From JAXGPP01 sp964436865 (GTDB taxonomy: Bacteria > Planctomycetota > Planctomycetia > Pirellulales > Thermoguttaceae), in assembly GCA_964436865.1 (NCBI GenBank), contig CAYTFK010000002.1, positions 24,161 through 88,160 of the forward strand: 64,000 nt of DNA. Reading direction: 5' to 3'. Positions 9,004 to 17,077 of the stretch are shown here, one piece after another. Under the pieces are notes generated by a model, which made no database searches, was not told the origin of the DNA, and saw only the letters and a list, made by a program, of their open reading frames with translations. The position numbers and the translations under genes are program-made. Each line of letters begins with the position of its first letter. The first letter of the stretch is position 1.

Positions 9004-10776
9004 TCAGTCGAGCATCACGTCGGCGAACTCGCTGCGCAATGCTTCGAGGGCTTGCTGGCCTTTGTCGCCGGCCACGACCACGTTCACCAGCATCTCGCTG
9101 GTGTTGATCATCTCGATATTGATGCCGGCCTTGGCAAGTGACTGGAAGAGTCGGCTGGCGACGGCAATGTGGGTTCGCATGCCGATGCCGGAAACGGAAA
9201 GCTTGGCCACCCGGGGTGAACTCGTCGGCCGCGGGCCGCTCAGCCCATCGGCGATCCGTTCGGCGACGGCGGCGCTCTTTGCAAGATCCGCGGCTGGCAT
9301 AGTGAAGCTGATATTGGCCCGGCCTTCGCTGCCGACGCTCTGCACGATCATATCAACGACAACGCCGTTTTCCGCGACCTCATCGAATACCTGGGCGGCC
9401 AGGCCCGGAGTGTCGGGGATGCCCTTGAGCGTCACGCGGGCCTGAGACTCGTCGAGCGTAATGCCGCTGATGAACAGGCTCTCCATACCCCGGAGGCGCT
9501 TGACCAGTTCATCGCTGCTGGCGGCGCGGGTCGGCTTGCCGGATGGCTCGGCCGCTTCGGCGGGCGCCTGGTCCAGCCCGAACGTCTCGTGCACGGTTCG
9601 CAATGCTTCGACGCCGTGGCTTCGCTCAACCACCACCGAGATCTTGATCTCGCTGGTGGTGATCATGAGGATGTTGATGCCTTTTTCGGCCAGCGCTCGG
9701 AACATCTTGTCGGCCACACCCGGTTGAGTGGCCATTCCAAGGCCGACGATCGAAACCTTCGACACGTCGTCGTCGTAGGTATAGCCTGCGGCGCCGAGTT
9801 CCTTGACCGCCTGATCCACCGCCTTGAGGGTGGTCGGCAACTCATCGCGGGACACCGTGAAGGAGATGTCTGCGCGGCCGTCTTCGGCCACGTTCTGCAC
9901 AATCATGTCGACGGCGATGTTCTTGTCGGCCACTTTCTGAAACACGCCCATTGCCGCGCCTGGCCGGTCCGGTACGCCGAGCACGGTCACACGAGCTTCA
10001 TTCTTCACCAGGGCCGCCCCACAGACGGGCTGATCGGGGGCTTCAGGATCGGCGACGATCATGGTGCCGGTCATATCGCTGAAGCTGCTGCGGACGTGGA
10101 CCGGTACGTTGAACTTCTTGGCGAATTCAATCGACCGGTTGTGCATCACGCCGGCGCCGGCGCTGGCCAGTTCGAGCATCTCGTCGTAGCTGATCTGCTT
10201 CACGCGGCGGGCCTCGGGCACCAGCCTCGGGTCGGTCGTATAGATGCCGTCGACGTCGGTATAGATCTCGCAAGCCTCGGCGCCCAGCGCGGCGGCCAGG
10301 GCTACGGCCGTGGTGTCGCTGCCGCCCCGGCCGAGGGTGGTGATGTCCTGTTCCTCGGTGATTCCCTGGAATCCGGCGGCGATGACGATCTTCCCCCCGT
10401 CGAGCGCTTCGCGGATGCGGCCGGCGGTGATCGAGCGGATGCGAGCCTTGGTGTGGGTCCGGTCGGTCACGATACCCATCTGCGCACCGGTCATGCTGAT
10501 GGCCTGATGCCCGAGCGAGTGGATGGCCATCGCCATCAGGGCCACGCTCACCTGCTCGCCGGTGGCCAGGAGCATGTCCATTTCGCGCGCCGGCGGCTCG
10601 TCGGTGATCTGCCGGGCCAGGTCGACGAGGACGTCGGTAGTATGGCCCATTGCGCTGACGACCGTCACCACCTGGTGACCTTCTTTCTGGGCGCGAATGG
10701 CCTTGCGGGCCGCCGCCAGAATCTTCTCGCTGTCCGCAACACTTGTGCCGCCAAATTTTTGTACGAGGATCGACAT
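9004..10776 (-). CDS. lysC: Aspartokinase with four ACT domains
   Basis: Phosphorylates aspartate to open the lysine/threonine/methionine pathway. The kinase domain begins with KFGGTSV and contains the FQGITE and TLGRGGSDTTA blocks. From about residue 265 two successive pairs of ACT modules follow, recognisable by the repeated NVAEDGRADISFTV / SVGSEGRANISFTM and MFRALAEKGINI / LFQSLAKAGINI segments. At 590 residues it is much longer than the usual 400-460 with one ACT pair; a duplicated pair is known from some cyanobacterial enzymes. Last gene of an apparent hom-apgM-lysC operon (38-bp gap upstream), so feedback by threonine and/or lysine through the ACT pairs is likely. Confidence 0.93.
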   Translation of the reverse strand: MSILVQKFGGTSVADSEKILAAARKAIRAQKEGHQVVTVVSAMGHTTDVLVDLARQITDEPPAREMDMLLATGEQVSVALMAMAIHSLGHQAISMTGAQMGIVTDRTHTKARIRSITAGRIREALDGGKIVIAAGFQGITEEQDITTLGRGGSDTTAVALAAALGAEACEIYTDVDGIYTTDPRLVPEARRVKQISYDEMLELASAGAGVMHNRSIEFAKKFNVPVHVRSSFSDMTGTMIVADPEAPDQPVCGAALVKNEARVTVLGVPDRPGAAMGVFQKVADKNIAVDMIVQNVAEDGRADISFTVSRDELPTTLKAVDQAVKELGAAGYTYDDDVSKVSIVGLGMATQPGVADKMFRALAEKGINILMITTSEIKISVVVERSHGVEALRTVHETFGLDQAPAEAAEPSGKPTRAASSDELVKRLRGMESLFISGITLDESQARVTLKGIPDTPGLAAQVFDEVAENGVVVDMIVQSVGSEGRANISFTMPAADLAKSAAVAERIADGLSGPRPTSSPRVAKLSVSGIGMRTHIAVASRLFQSLAKAGINIEMINTSEMLVNVVVAGDKGQQALEALRSEFADVMLD

Positions 10777-10814
10777 GACACGAACACAGGGTTAAAGGAT
10801 CGATCGAGCAATCA

Positions 10815-12026
10815 TCAGGACTCGGATCGGCCGAGGAAGTGCGACATCAGCCTCCAGCCCTCGTCGAAGACCAGTTCAGAGCGGGCGGCGGTTGGGTCGT
10901 CGTAGGTGCTCAGCGCATCCGCGGCAATGCCGGCGCCGGCCATGGCAAACGGCACATAGCCGTGGCTGTGGGTCTTGGTCCGCAGCGGAGTCGGATGGTC
11001 GGGCGAGATCAGAACACGGCCTTCGCCGTGGGCGGCAATCGCCTGCCAGAGCGGCGCGACAATGTGGCGGTCGATCTCTTCCAGGGCCTTGATTTTCGCT
11101 TCCAGGTCGCCTTCGTGCGAGGCCTCGTCGGTGGCCTCGACATGAACGCACACCAGATCGTAGTTGTTGAGTGCCTCGATGGCATAGCGGCCCTTGGCGG
11201 CATAGTCGGTGTCGGTGTAGCCGGTCGCGCCGGGAACGTCGATTCGTTGCCAGCCCAGAAGCACTGCCAGGCCGCGAAGCAAGTCGACCGCTGTAATCAT
11301 GGCTCCCCGCACGCCGAAGCGTGCGGCAAAGGCAGGCAGACGCGGCGTGCTCCCCAGGCCCCAGAGCCAGATGTTCGTTGCCGGCAACTTGCCCTGCTCG
11401 CGCCGGGCCAAGTTCACCGGATGATCGGTGAAGATGGCGACGCTTTCGCCCATCAGACGGTTCAGCAGGTCGCTGCCCGGGCCGCGCGGATACGCATCAA
11501 GGACGGAGCGGTCGGTCAAGTCGTGGGGCGGTGTCGTTCGCGAGTCGGGGGAAAACGGTGCCGGCTGGCCCTTGCCTCGGTAGATGAGCAGGTTGCGGTA
11601 GCTCACGCCGGCATGAAACTCGAGTTGTTTGCTGCCGAGCCTTTCCTGGCAAGCGGCAATCAGTTGGGCCGCCTCTTCACTGGAAATGTGCCCGGCGGTG
11701 AAATCCCGCATGATCTGGTCTTGGATTGTGACCAGGTTGCAGCGGACGGCCCAGTCATCGGGACCAAGCTCGATCCCTTGGGCGGCGGCCTCCAGGGGCG
11801 CTCGGCCGGTGAAGTGCTCCAAAGGGCTGTAGCCCAGGAGGCTCAGGTTGGCTACATCGGAACCGGCCGGCAGCGAGACGGGTACGTTGTTTGCGCGGCC
11901 AACCACGCCTGCCGCCGCCACCGCGTCCATGGCCGGCAGATGGGCCGCTTCCAGGGGCGTCTTGCCGCCAAGTGCTTCCTGCGGTTCGTCAGCGCATCCA
12001 TCGGGAATGACGATCGCGTATTTCAT
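10815..12026 (-). CDS. apgM: ApgM-family alkaline-phosphatase-fold protein, proposed homoserine kinase
   Basis: 403 residues of the archaeal-type cofactor-independent phosphoglycerate mutase family (MKYAIVIPDGCADEP start, SDVANLSLLGY, ATDEASHEGD, SPDHPTPLRTKTHSHG metal-site motifs). The alkaline-phosphatase superfamily metal ligands look intact. A branch of this family has been proposed to act as homoserine kinase in bacteria lacking ThrB, because it sits in threonine operons. Here it lies directly between homoserine dehydrogenase (adjacent with no gap) and aspartokinase, which strongly favours that role over glycolysis. A phosphoglycerate mutase function is the alternative. Confidence 0.85.
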   Translation of the reverse strand: MKYAIVIPDGCADEPQEALGGKTPLEAAHLPAMDAVAAAGVVGRANNVPVSLPAGSDVANLSLLGYSPLEHFTGRAPLEAAAQGIELGPDDWAVRCNLVTIQDQIMRDFTAGHISSEEAAQLIAACQERLGSKQLEFHAGVSYRNLLIYRGKGQPAPFSPDSRTTPPHDLTDRSVLDAYPRGPGSDLLNRLMGESVAIFTDHPVNLARREQGKLPATNIWLWGLGSTPRLPAFAARFGVRGAMITAVDLLRGLAVLLGWQRIDVPGATGYTDTDYAAKGRYAIEALNNYDLVCVHVEATDEASHEGDLEAKIKALEEIDRHIVAPLWQAIAAHGEGRVLISPDHPTPLRTKTHSHGYVPFAMAGAGIAADALSTYDDPTAARSELVFDEGWRLMSHFLGRSES

Positions 12027-13331
12027 CTAGCAATCCCTGATCCGCATGCAGACCGTACCAGGGCGGACGCAGGCGTGCCCGCCAATGGCCTCAAGCGCGT
12101 CGCGAACGCCGCCCTCAGGCGCCGTGTGGGTCATGATTACCAACGGCACGATTCCGTCCGCCTCTTCGTCGGTTTCGTGTTGGATGACCGAGGCGATCGA
12201 AATCTCGTGCCGCCCGAGGATGCCGGCGATCTCGGCGAGGACTCCGGGACGGTCTTCGACGTGGAATCGCAGGTAGAATCGCCCGGGAACCGTCGCGGGG
12301 TCGCGGAGGACGACCGACGTTTTCTGTTCGCGGCACCAGAGGTTGAGCGTCCGGAAAGTGATCGCGGTTCGCCCCACCAGCGTATCGATCACGTCGGCAA
12401 CCACCGCGGAGGCGGTGGGCATCTGCCCCGCGCCGAGACCGTGGAAGAACACTCGGCCCACCGCGTCGCCGACGACTTCAACGGCGTTATAGGCCCCGCG
12501 GACTTCTGCCAGGGGAGTACCGTGGCGGACGAGCGTCGGCGATACGTGCAGTTCCAGTCCTTCGGGTACATGGTTCGCGACGGCGAGCAGCTTGATGCGG
12601 TAGCCGAGTTCCTGCGCGTAGTGCAGGTCGGCCAACTCCACCGTGTCGATCCCGGCTCGGGGAATCTGCTTCCAATCGATCCGTGCACCGCAGGCGAGGT
12701 GGGCGAGGATCGCCAGTTTCTGCGCGGCATCGCTGCCGTCGACGTCCATTGCCGGATTGGCCTCCGCGTAACCGAGCCGCTGGGCTTCGGCGACCGCCGC
12801 GGAGTACTCGGCTCCTTGCTCCTCCATCTGCGTGAGGATGAAGTTGCTCGTCCCATTGAGGATCGCGTGGATGCTCTGGATTCCGTTGGCAGCGAGCGAC
12901 TCGCCGATTGCGGCGATGATGGGGATGCCGCCGCCGACGGCAGCTTCGAAAGCAATGGATCGTCCGAGCTTCCGCGCTTCAGCGAACAACTCCTCGCCAT
13001 GTTCCGCCAGCAATGCCTTGTTTGCGGTCACCACGTTCTTGCCGCTTCCAAGCAGCTGAAGCACAATAGACCGGGTGGGATTGACCCCCCCTATTAGCTC
13101 AACTGCCACCTCGATCTCGGGATCATCCAGAACGTCGGAGAGTTCTTGCGTCAGGAGGCCGGGCGGCAGGGCAACATTCCGTGCCCGACTTAGATCTTTA
13201 TCCACTACTCTGACCAGTTCCACCTTACGCCCCACGCGGCGGGAGATTCGGTCTGCCTGCTCGACCAACAGCCTCGCGGTGCCGGAGCCAATAGTGCCGA
13301 AACCGACAATCGCGACCTTCGCAGTCTTCAT
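12027..13331 (-). CDS. hom: Homoserine dehydrogenase
   Basis: NAD(P)-dependent reduction of aspartate semialdehyde to homoserine. The Rossmann motif GFGTIGSG is at residues 10-17; the catalytic core shows NVVTANKALLAEHG (lysine), LNGTSNFILTQME and GYAEANPAMDVDGSDAAQKL. A C-terminal ACT domain (about 350-434, from FYLRFHVEDRPGVLAEIAGIL) suggests threonine feedback. At 434 residues this is the standard monofunctional long form. It is the first gene of the operon and is immediately followed by the ApgM-type gene. Divergent from the M42 peptidase. Confidence 0.95.
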   Translation of the reverse strand: MKTAKVAIVGFGTIGSGTARLLVEQADRISRRVGRKVELVRVVDKDLSRARNVALPPGLLTQELSDVLDDPEIEVAVELIGGVNPTRSIVLQLLGSGKNVVTANKALLAEHGEELFAEARKLGRSIAFEAAVGGGIPIIAAIGESLAANGIQSIHAILNGTSNFILTQMEEQGAEYSAAVAEAQRLGYAEANPAMDVDGSDAAQKLAILAHLACGARIDWKQIPRAGIDTVELADLHYAQELGYRIKLLAVANHVPEGLELHVSPTLVRHGTPLAEVRGAYNAVEVVGDAVGRVFFHGLGAGQMPTASAVVADVIDTLVGRTAITFRTLNLWCREQKTSVVLRDPATVPGRFYLRFHVEDRPGVLAEIAGILGRHEISIASVIQHETDEEADGIVPLVIMTHTAPEGGVRDALEAIGGHACVRPGTVCMRIRDC

Positions 13332-13544
13332 GGGTGGACCCGGCTCCCGTTCACTGGTGCCAATCGAATCCGTTATGGTAGGTCACGCGGGCGGGAGCCG
13401 TCAAGCGTGGACAAGGCCGGCTTGCAGGACCGATGACGACCGTGATACTTATGACATGCGACCGGCCGATGACGCCAGAACGGAGGGTCCGACTCGGCCG
13501 GAAGTTCACCCCCGCACATCGATTTGCCATGCGAAGGAGCCCTG

Positions 13545-14603
13545 ATGGACGCTGATGCCCGCGCTTTCCTTGAACAGGTGCTGGAGACGCCCAGCCCTTC
13601 GGGTTATGAGAGCCCGATCCAGCAACTCGTTCGCGGCTATGCGCAGCAGTTTGCCGACGAGGTCCGCACCGACTTGCACGGCAATGTGATCGCGGTGCGC
13701 AATGCCGGGGCAAGCCGGAGAGTGATGCTGGCCGGCCACTGCGACCAGATCGGCCTTTACGTGCAATATGTCGACACTGAGGGGTTCGTTTACGTCCAGG
13801 CACTCGGCGGCTGGGATACGCAGGTTCTGTTAGGCCAGCGGATGACCGTCTGGGGCCGGCAGGGACCGGTGACAGGCGTTATCGCGCGGAAGGCGATTCA
13901 TCTGCTTACGGAAGACGAGAAGAAGCAGGTGCCCAAGCTCAAGGACATGTGGCTCGATATCGGCTGCAAGAGCCGTGAGGAGGCCGAGGGGCTGGTTCGT
14001 GTGGGCGATCCGATCACGGTGGAGTTGGTCGCCCGCGAGCTCCGCAACGGTCTGATGGCCTCTCCCGCCATGGACGACAAGTGCGGCATGTGGGTTGTGC
14101 TGGAGGCGTTGAGGCGGGTCGACGCGGGAAGGCTCCAGTGGGCTGTCTACGCGGTGTCGACTGTCCAGGAGGAGGTCGGGCTGCGCGGCGCCAAGACAAG
14201 TGCTTACGGCATCGACCCGGAGGTGGGCATCGCCGTGGACGTAACCCATGCCACCGACAGTCCAACCATGGACAAGAAACAGGATGGCGATGTGGCGCTG
14301 GGCCGCGGTCCGGTGGTCTACCGCGGTCCGAACATGAATCCGAAGCTGGTGGAACGTTTGATCGAAGCGGCCGGCACTCACCAGATTCCGTACCAGCTTG
14401 GCGCAAGCGGACGCCCGCCCGGAACCGATGCCAATGTCATCCAGCTCAGCCGAGCGGGCGTCGCTACCGGACTGGTCAGCATTCCGAACCGCTACATGCA
14501 CAGCCCCGTGGAGGTGATCTCGCTGGAGGATATCGATCGGGCCGCGGACCTGCTGGCGAGGACGATCGAGGATCTGCCCGGCGATTTCGACTTCACCCCA
14601 TAG
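13545..14603 (+). CDS. M42-family metallo-aminopeptidase
   Basis: A 352-residue cytosolic di-metal peptidase of the tetrahedral aminopeptidase/PepA(M42) family, which trims N-terminal residues from short peptides. The metal and catalytic residues are visible: AGHCDQIG (His), PAMDDKCG (bridging Asp), VQEEVGLRGA (two Glu), VDVTHATD (Asp) and YMHSPVEV (His). GAAGGAG sits 7 nt before the ATG at 13545, so I prefer this over an ATG 21 nt upstream. Some members were once annotated as endoglucanases; that is not supported here. Confidence 0.9.
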   Translation: MDADARAFLEQVLETPSPSGYESPIQQLVRGYAQQFADEVRTDLHGNVIAVRNAGASRRVMLAGHCDQIGLYVQYVDTEGFVYVQALGGWDTQVLLGQRMTVWGRQGPVTGVIARKAIHLLTEDEKKQVPKLKDMWLDIGCKSREEAEGLVRVGDPITVELVARELRNGLMASPAMDDKCGMWVVLEALRRVDAGRLQWAVYAVSTVQEEVGLRGAKTSAYGIDPEVGIAVDVTHATDSPTMDKKQDGDVALGRGPVVYRGPNMNPKLVERLIEAAGTHQIPYQLGASGRPPGTDANVIQLSRAGVATGLVSIPNRYMHSPVEVISLEDIDRAADLLARTIEDLPGDFDFTP

Positions 14604-14716
14604 AATCGCTTGACCGGGGGATGACGACCAGTTCTCCATGGGCAGGCGATTGCGCCGCCACGCGCCCTTACCCGCCGAACTGCCTTTCGGCTGCCAAAAT
14701 GGCACCACGACTGAGT

Positions 14717-14757
14717 GCAGTGCTGGGCTCGACTCCGGGTGCGATTCGGCAGTGCTG
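14717..14757 (+). promoter_or_regulatory. Direct repeats GCAGTGCTG upstream of groEL1
   Basis: GCAGTGCTG occurs at 14717-14725 and again at 14749-14757, 32 bp apart (about three helical turns). They lie roughly 75-110 bp upstream of the predicted sigma-54 transcription start, where activator sites are expected. Could be coincidental. Confidence 0.3.
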
Positions 14758-14774
14758 ACGCAACTCATTGCGTC
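14757..14774. promoter_or_regulatory. Perfect inverted repeat GACGCAA-CTCA-TTGCGTC
   Basis: Seven-base arms with a four-base spacer, centred about 63 bp upstream of the predicted sigma-54 start site of groEL1. It is a candidate binding site for an enhancer-binding protein or a repressor. It is not CIRCE: the TTAGCACTC-N9-GAGTGCTAA sequence is absent. Confidence 0.4.
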
Positions 14775-14802
14775 CCATGATATTCGGTTGACGATCCCCC
14801 GT

Positions 14803-14817
14803 TGGCACGCTGCTTGC
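14803..14817 (+). promoter_or_regulatory. Sigma-54 (-24/-12) promoter of groEL1
   Basis: TGGCACG-CTGC-TTGC matches the RpoN consensus TGGCACG-N4-TTGC fully, with the invariant GG (14804-14805) and GC (14816-14817) separated by 10 bases. Transcription would start near 14829, giving a leader of about 135 nt before the GTG start codon. Only two such matches were found in the window, both in intergenic DNA ahead of an operon. Confidence 0.75.
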
Positions 14818-14963
14818 GAAATACGGCGACAAATTCGGCCTCGGCTGTCAAACTCGGTCGGAGGTCAGAGGGGATCTCGCAGGCAAGCTATCGCCCAGTT
14901 GGGCCACGTCGGCGTGGCCATCGTCGGGCGCAGTCGTCTCGCCAACAACAGGAGGAATCCGCT

Positions 14964-16649
14964 GTGGCAAAACAGATGGTCTTTGAGGACTCGGCCCGGA
15001 AGCAATTGGCCGCCGGGGTGAGCAAGCTGGCGCGGGCCGTGTGCACCACGCTCGGTCCGCGCGGCCGGAATGCCGTGCTGGACAAGGGCTGGGGTTCGCC
15101 GAAGGTGACAAAGGACGGCGTGACCGTAGCCGAGGACATCAGTCTTGACGACCCCTACGAGAACCTTGGCGCCCAATTGGTGAAAGAAGCGGCCAGCAAG
15201 ACCAACGACGTGGCCGGGGACGGCACCACCACGGCGACGGTACTCGCCGAGGCGATCTACCGCGAGGGCCTGAAGATGGTCGCCGGCGGGGCCGACCCGA
15301 TGGCCTTGTCGAGAGGCATTCACAAGGCCAAGGACGCTGTCGTCGAGAACATCCGCAAGATGGCGTCGTCGGTCGACGAGAAGAGCAAGAAAGAGATCGC
15401 CCAGGTGGCGACCATTGCCGGCAACAACGACCCGTCGATCGGCACCGTGCTGGCCGACGCCTTCATCAAGGTGGGCAAGAACGGCGTCATCACGGTCGAG
15501 GAAGGGCGGCAAAGCGAGACGTACGTCGACGTTGTCGAGGGCATGCAGTTCGATCGGGGTTACCTCTCCCCGCATTTCGTCACTGACCAGGAAGACATGA
15601 GCGTTGAGTTGGAGAACTGCCTTGTGCTGGTGCACGAGGAGAAGATCTCCAACGCGCGCACAATGGTCCCCCTGCTGGAAGCTGTTAGCAAGGCCGGCAA
15701 GCCGCTCTTGATTATCGCCGAGGACGTCGAAGGCGAGGCGCTGGCCACACTGGTCGTTAACAAGATGCGCGCCATCCTCAATGTCTGTGCAGTGAAGGCG
15801 CCGGGATACGGCGACCGCCGCAAGGCGATGCTGGGCGACATCGCGACCCTGACGGGCGCCCAGGCGATCTTCAAGGACTTGGGAGTCTCGCTGGAGGCGA
15901 TCAAGCTCAGCGACCTGGGCCAAGCCAAGAAAGTGATCGTCACGGCCAACGACACGACGATTGTCGGCGGCGCCGGTAAGAAGGACGCGATCGAAGGCCG
16001 AGCCGAGCAGATTCGCCGCGAAATCGAAACCACCACGAGTGACTACGACCGCGAGAAACTCCAGGAACGACTGGCGAAGCTCGCCGGAGGCGTGGCGCAA
16101 ATCAATGTCGGCGCCGTCACTGAGACGGAGATGAAAGAGCGCAAGGCGCTGTTGGAAGACGCTCGTGCGGCGACCCAGGCGGCACTGGAGGAGGGCATCG
16201 TGCCGGGCGGCGGCGTGGCGCTGTTGCGCAGCACAAAGGTCATCGACAAGCTCGAACTGCAGGGGGATGAAGCCCTCGGCGCTCAGATCGTGAAGAACGT
16301 GCTGGACGTGCCGTTGCGGGCGATCGCCGAGAACGCCGGCCAGTCCGGCGCCGTGGTTGTCAACCGCGTGCGCCAGATGAAGGGCAAGAACGACGGATAC
16401 GACGCGGAAAAGGATCAGTACGGCGACCTGGTGGAAGCCGGAGTGATTGACCCTGCGAAGGTCGTGCGATCCGCGCTGCAAAACGCTGCCAGCGTCGCCT
16501 CGCTCCTGCTGACCACCTCGTGCCTCGTGACCGACGTGCCCAAGGAAGAAGAGCCGGCCGGCGGGCCGGGCGGACACGGCGGCCATGGAGACATGGGCAT
16601 GGGCGGAATGGGTGGCATGGGCGGAATGGGTGGCATGGGAGGGTTTTAG
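14964..16649 (+). CDS. groEL1: Chaperonin GroEL, copy 1 (GGM-tailed)
   Basis: A 561-residue 60-kDa chaperonin subunit. It has the ATPase motifs TKDGVTVAED and DVAGDGTTTATVLAEA, apical-domain block MQFDRGYLSPHFVTDQ, and GEEGIVPGGG-like EEGIVPGGGVALL. The C-terminal tail is a long Gly/Met run (GMGGMGGMGGM) as in cavity-lining GroEL. In the apical substrate-binding region the usual Tyr of SPYF is His (SPHF). The start is a GTG at 14964 with GGAGG 8 nt upstream; earlier in-frame codons belong to the leader. It precedes groES by 69 bp with no terminator seen, so groEL1-groES-groEL2 may be cotranscribed from the sigma-54 promoter. Confidence 0.96.
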   Translation: MAKQMVFEDSARKQLAAGVSKLARAVCTTLGPRGRNAVLDKGWGSPKVTKDGVTVAEDISLDDPYENLGAQLVKEAASKTNDVAGDGTTTATVLAEAIYREGLKMVAGGADPMALSRGIHKAKDAVVENIRKMASSVDEKSKKEIAQVATIAGNNDPSIGTVLADAFIKVGKNGVITVEEGRQSETYVDVVEGMQFDRGYLSPHFVTDQEDMSVELENCLVLVHEEKISNARTMVPLLEAVSKAGKPLLIIAEDVEGEALATLVVNKMRAILNVCAVKAPGYGDRRKAMLGDIATLTGAQAIFKDLGVSLEAIKLSDLGQAKKVIVTANDTTIVGGAGKKDAIEGRAEQIRREIETTTSDYDREKLQERLAKLAGGVAQINVGAVTETEMKERKALLEDARAATQAALEEGIVPGGGVALLRSTKVIDKLELQGDEALGAQIVKNVLDVPLRAIAENAGQSGAVVVNRVRQMKGKNDGYDAEKDQYGDLVEAGVIDPAKVVRSALQNAASVASLLLTTSCLVTDVPKEEEPAGGPGGHGGHGDMGMGGMGGMGGMGGMGGF

Positions 16650-16718
16650 TCCCTTTCGCGGCCCCTTAATTGAATCTCAAGCACAACTTCACATCGACTA
16701 GACCAGAGGAACCTGACC

Positions 16719-17021
16719 ATGGCGAAGGACCTGAACTTGAAGCCGTTGGATGATCGGATTGTGGTCGAGCCTGTTGAGGCCGAAGAGATGACGGCCGGCG
16801 GCATCGTGCTTCCCGACACGGCGAAAGAGAAGCCGCAGCGCGGCACCGTGCTGGCAGTGGGTCCGGGCAAGCTGCTCGACAATGGGGAACGCGGAGCGCT
16901 GTCGGTGGCGATCGGCGACGAGGTGATCTACGGCAAGTATGCCGGCACGGACATCGAGATCGACGGGCGCGACGTGAAGATCCTCCGTGAAAGCGACGTC
17001 TTGGCCAAGGTGGTCAAGTAA
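16719..17021 (+). CDS. groES: Co-chaperonin GroES
   Basis: A 100-residue lid subunit of the GroEL chamber. The fold markers are LKPLDDRIVVEPVEAEE, the mobile-loop region TAGGIVLPDTAKEKPQRG, and GDEVIYGKYAGTDIEIDG. AGAGGAACC precedes the ATG. It is the only groES in the window and lies between two groEL genes (69 bp after groEL1, 56 bp before groEL2), so it may serve both rings. Confidence 0.96.
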   Translation: MAKDLNLKPLDDRIVVEPVEAEEMTAGGIVLPDTAKEKPQRGTVLAVGPGKLLDNGERGALSVAIGDEVIYGKYAGTDIEIDGRDVKILRESDVLAKVVK

Positions 17022-17077
17022 TACCGGCGGCTTCCTACTGAACCGGAACCATCAGGACATACAAGGATACTTGAACC

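Noticed and set aside
10839..13097. 752-residue open frame antisense to apgM and hom
   Set aside because: It mirrors real, well-conserved genes and has no recognisable domain; long antisense frames are expected in GC-rich DNA.
16570..16646. Short DNA tandem repeat at the groEL1 3' end
   Set aside because: It simply encodes the Gly-Met tail of GroEL1.
14604..17077. CIRCE heat-shock operator before groEL1, groES or groEL2
   Set aside because: No TTAGCACTC-N9-GAGTGCTAA-like sequence was found in these intergenic stretches.
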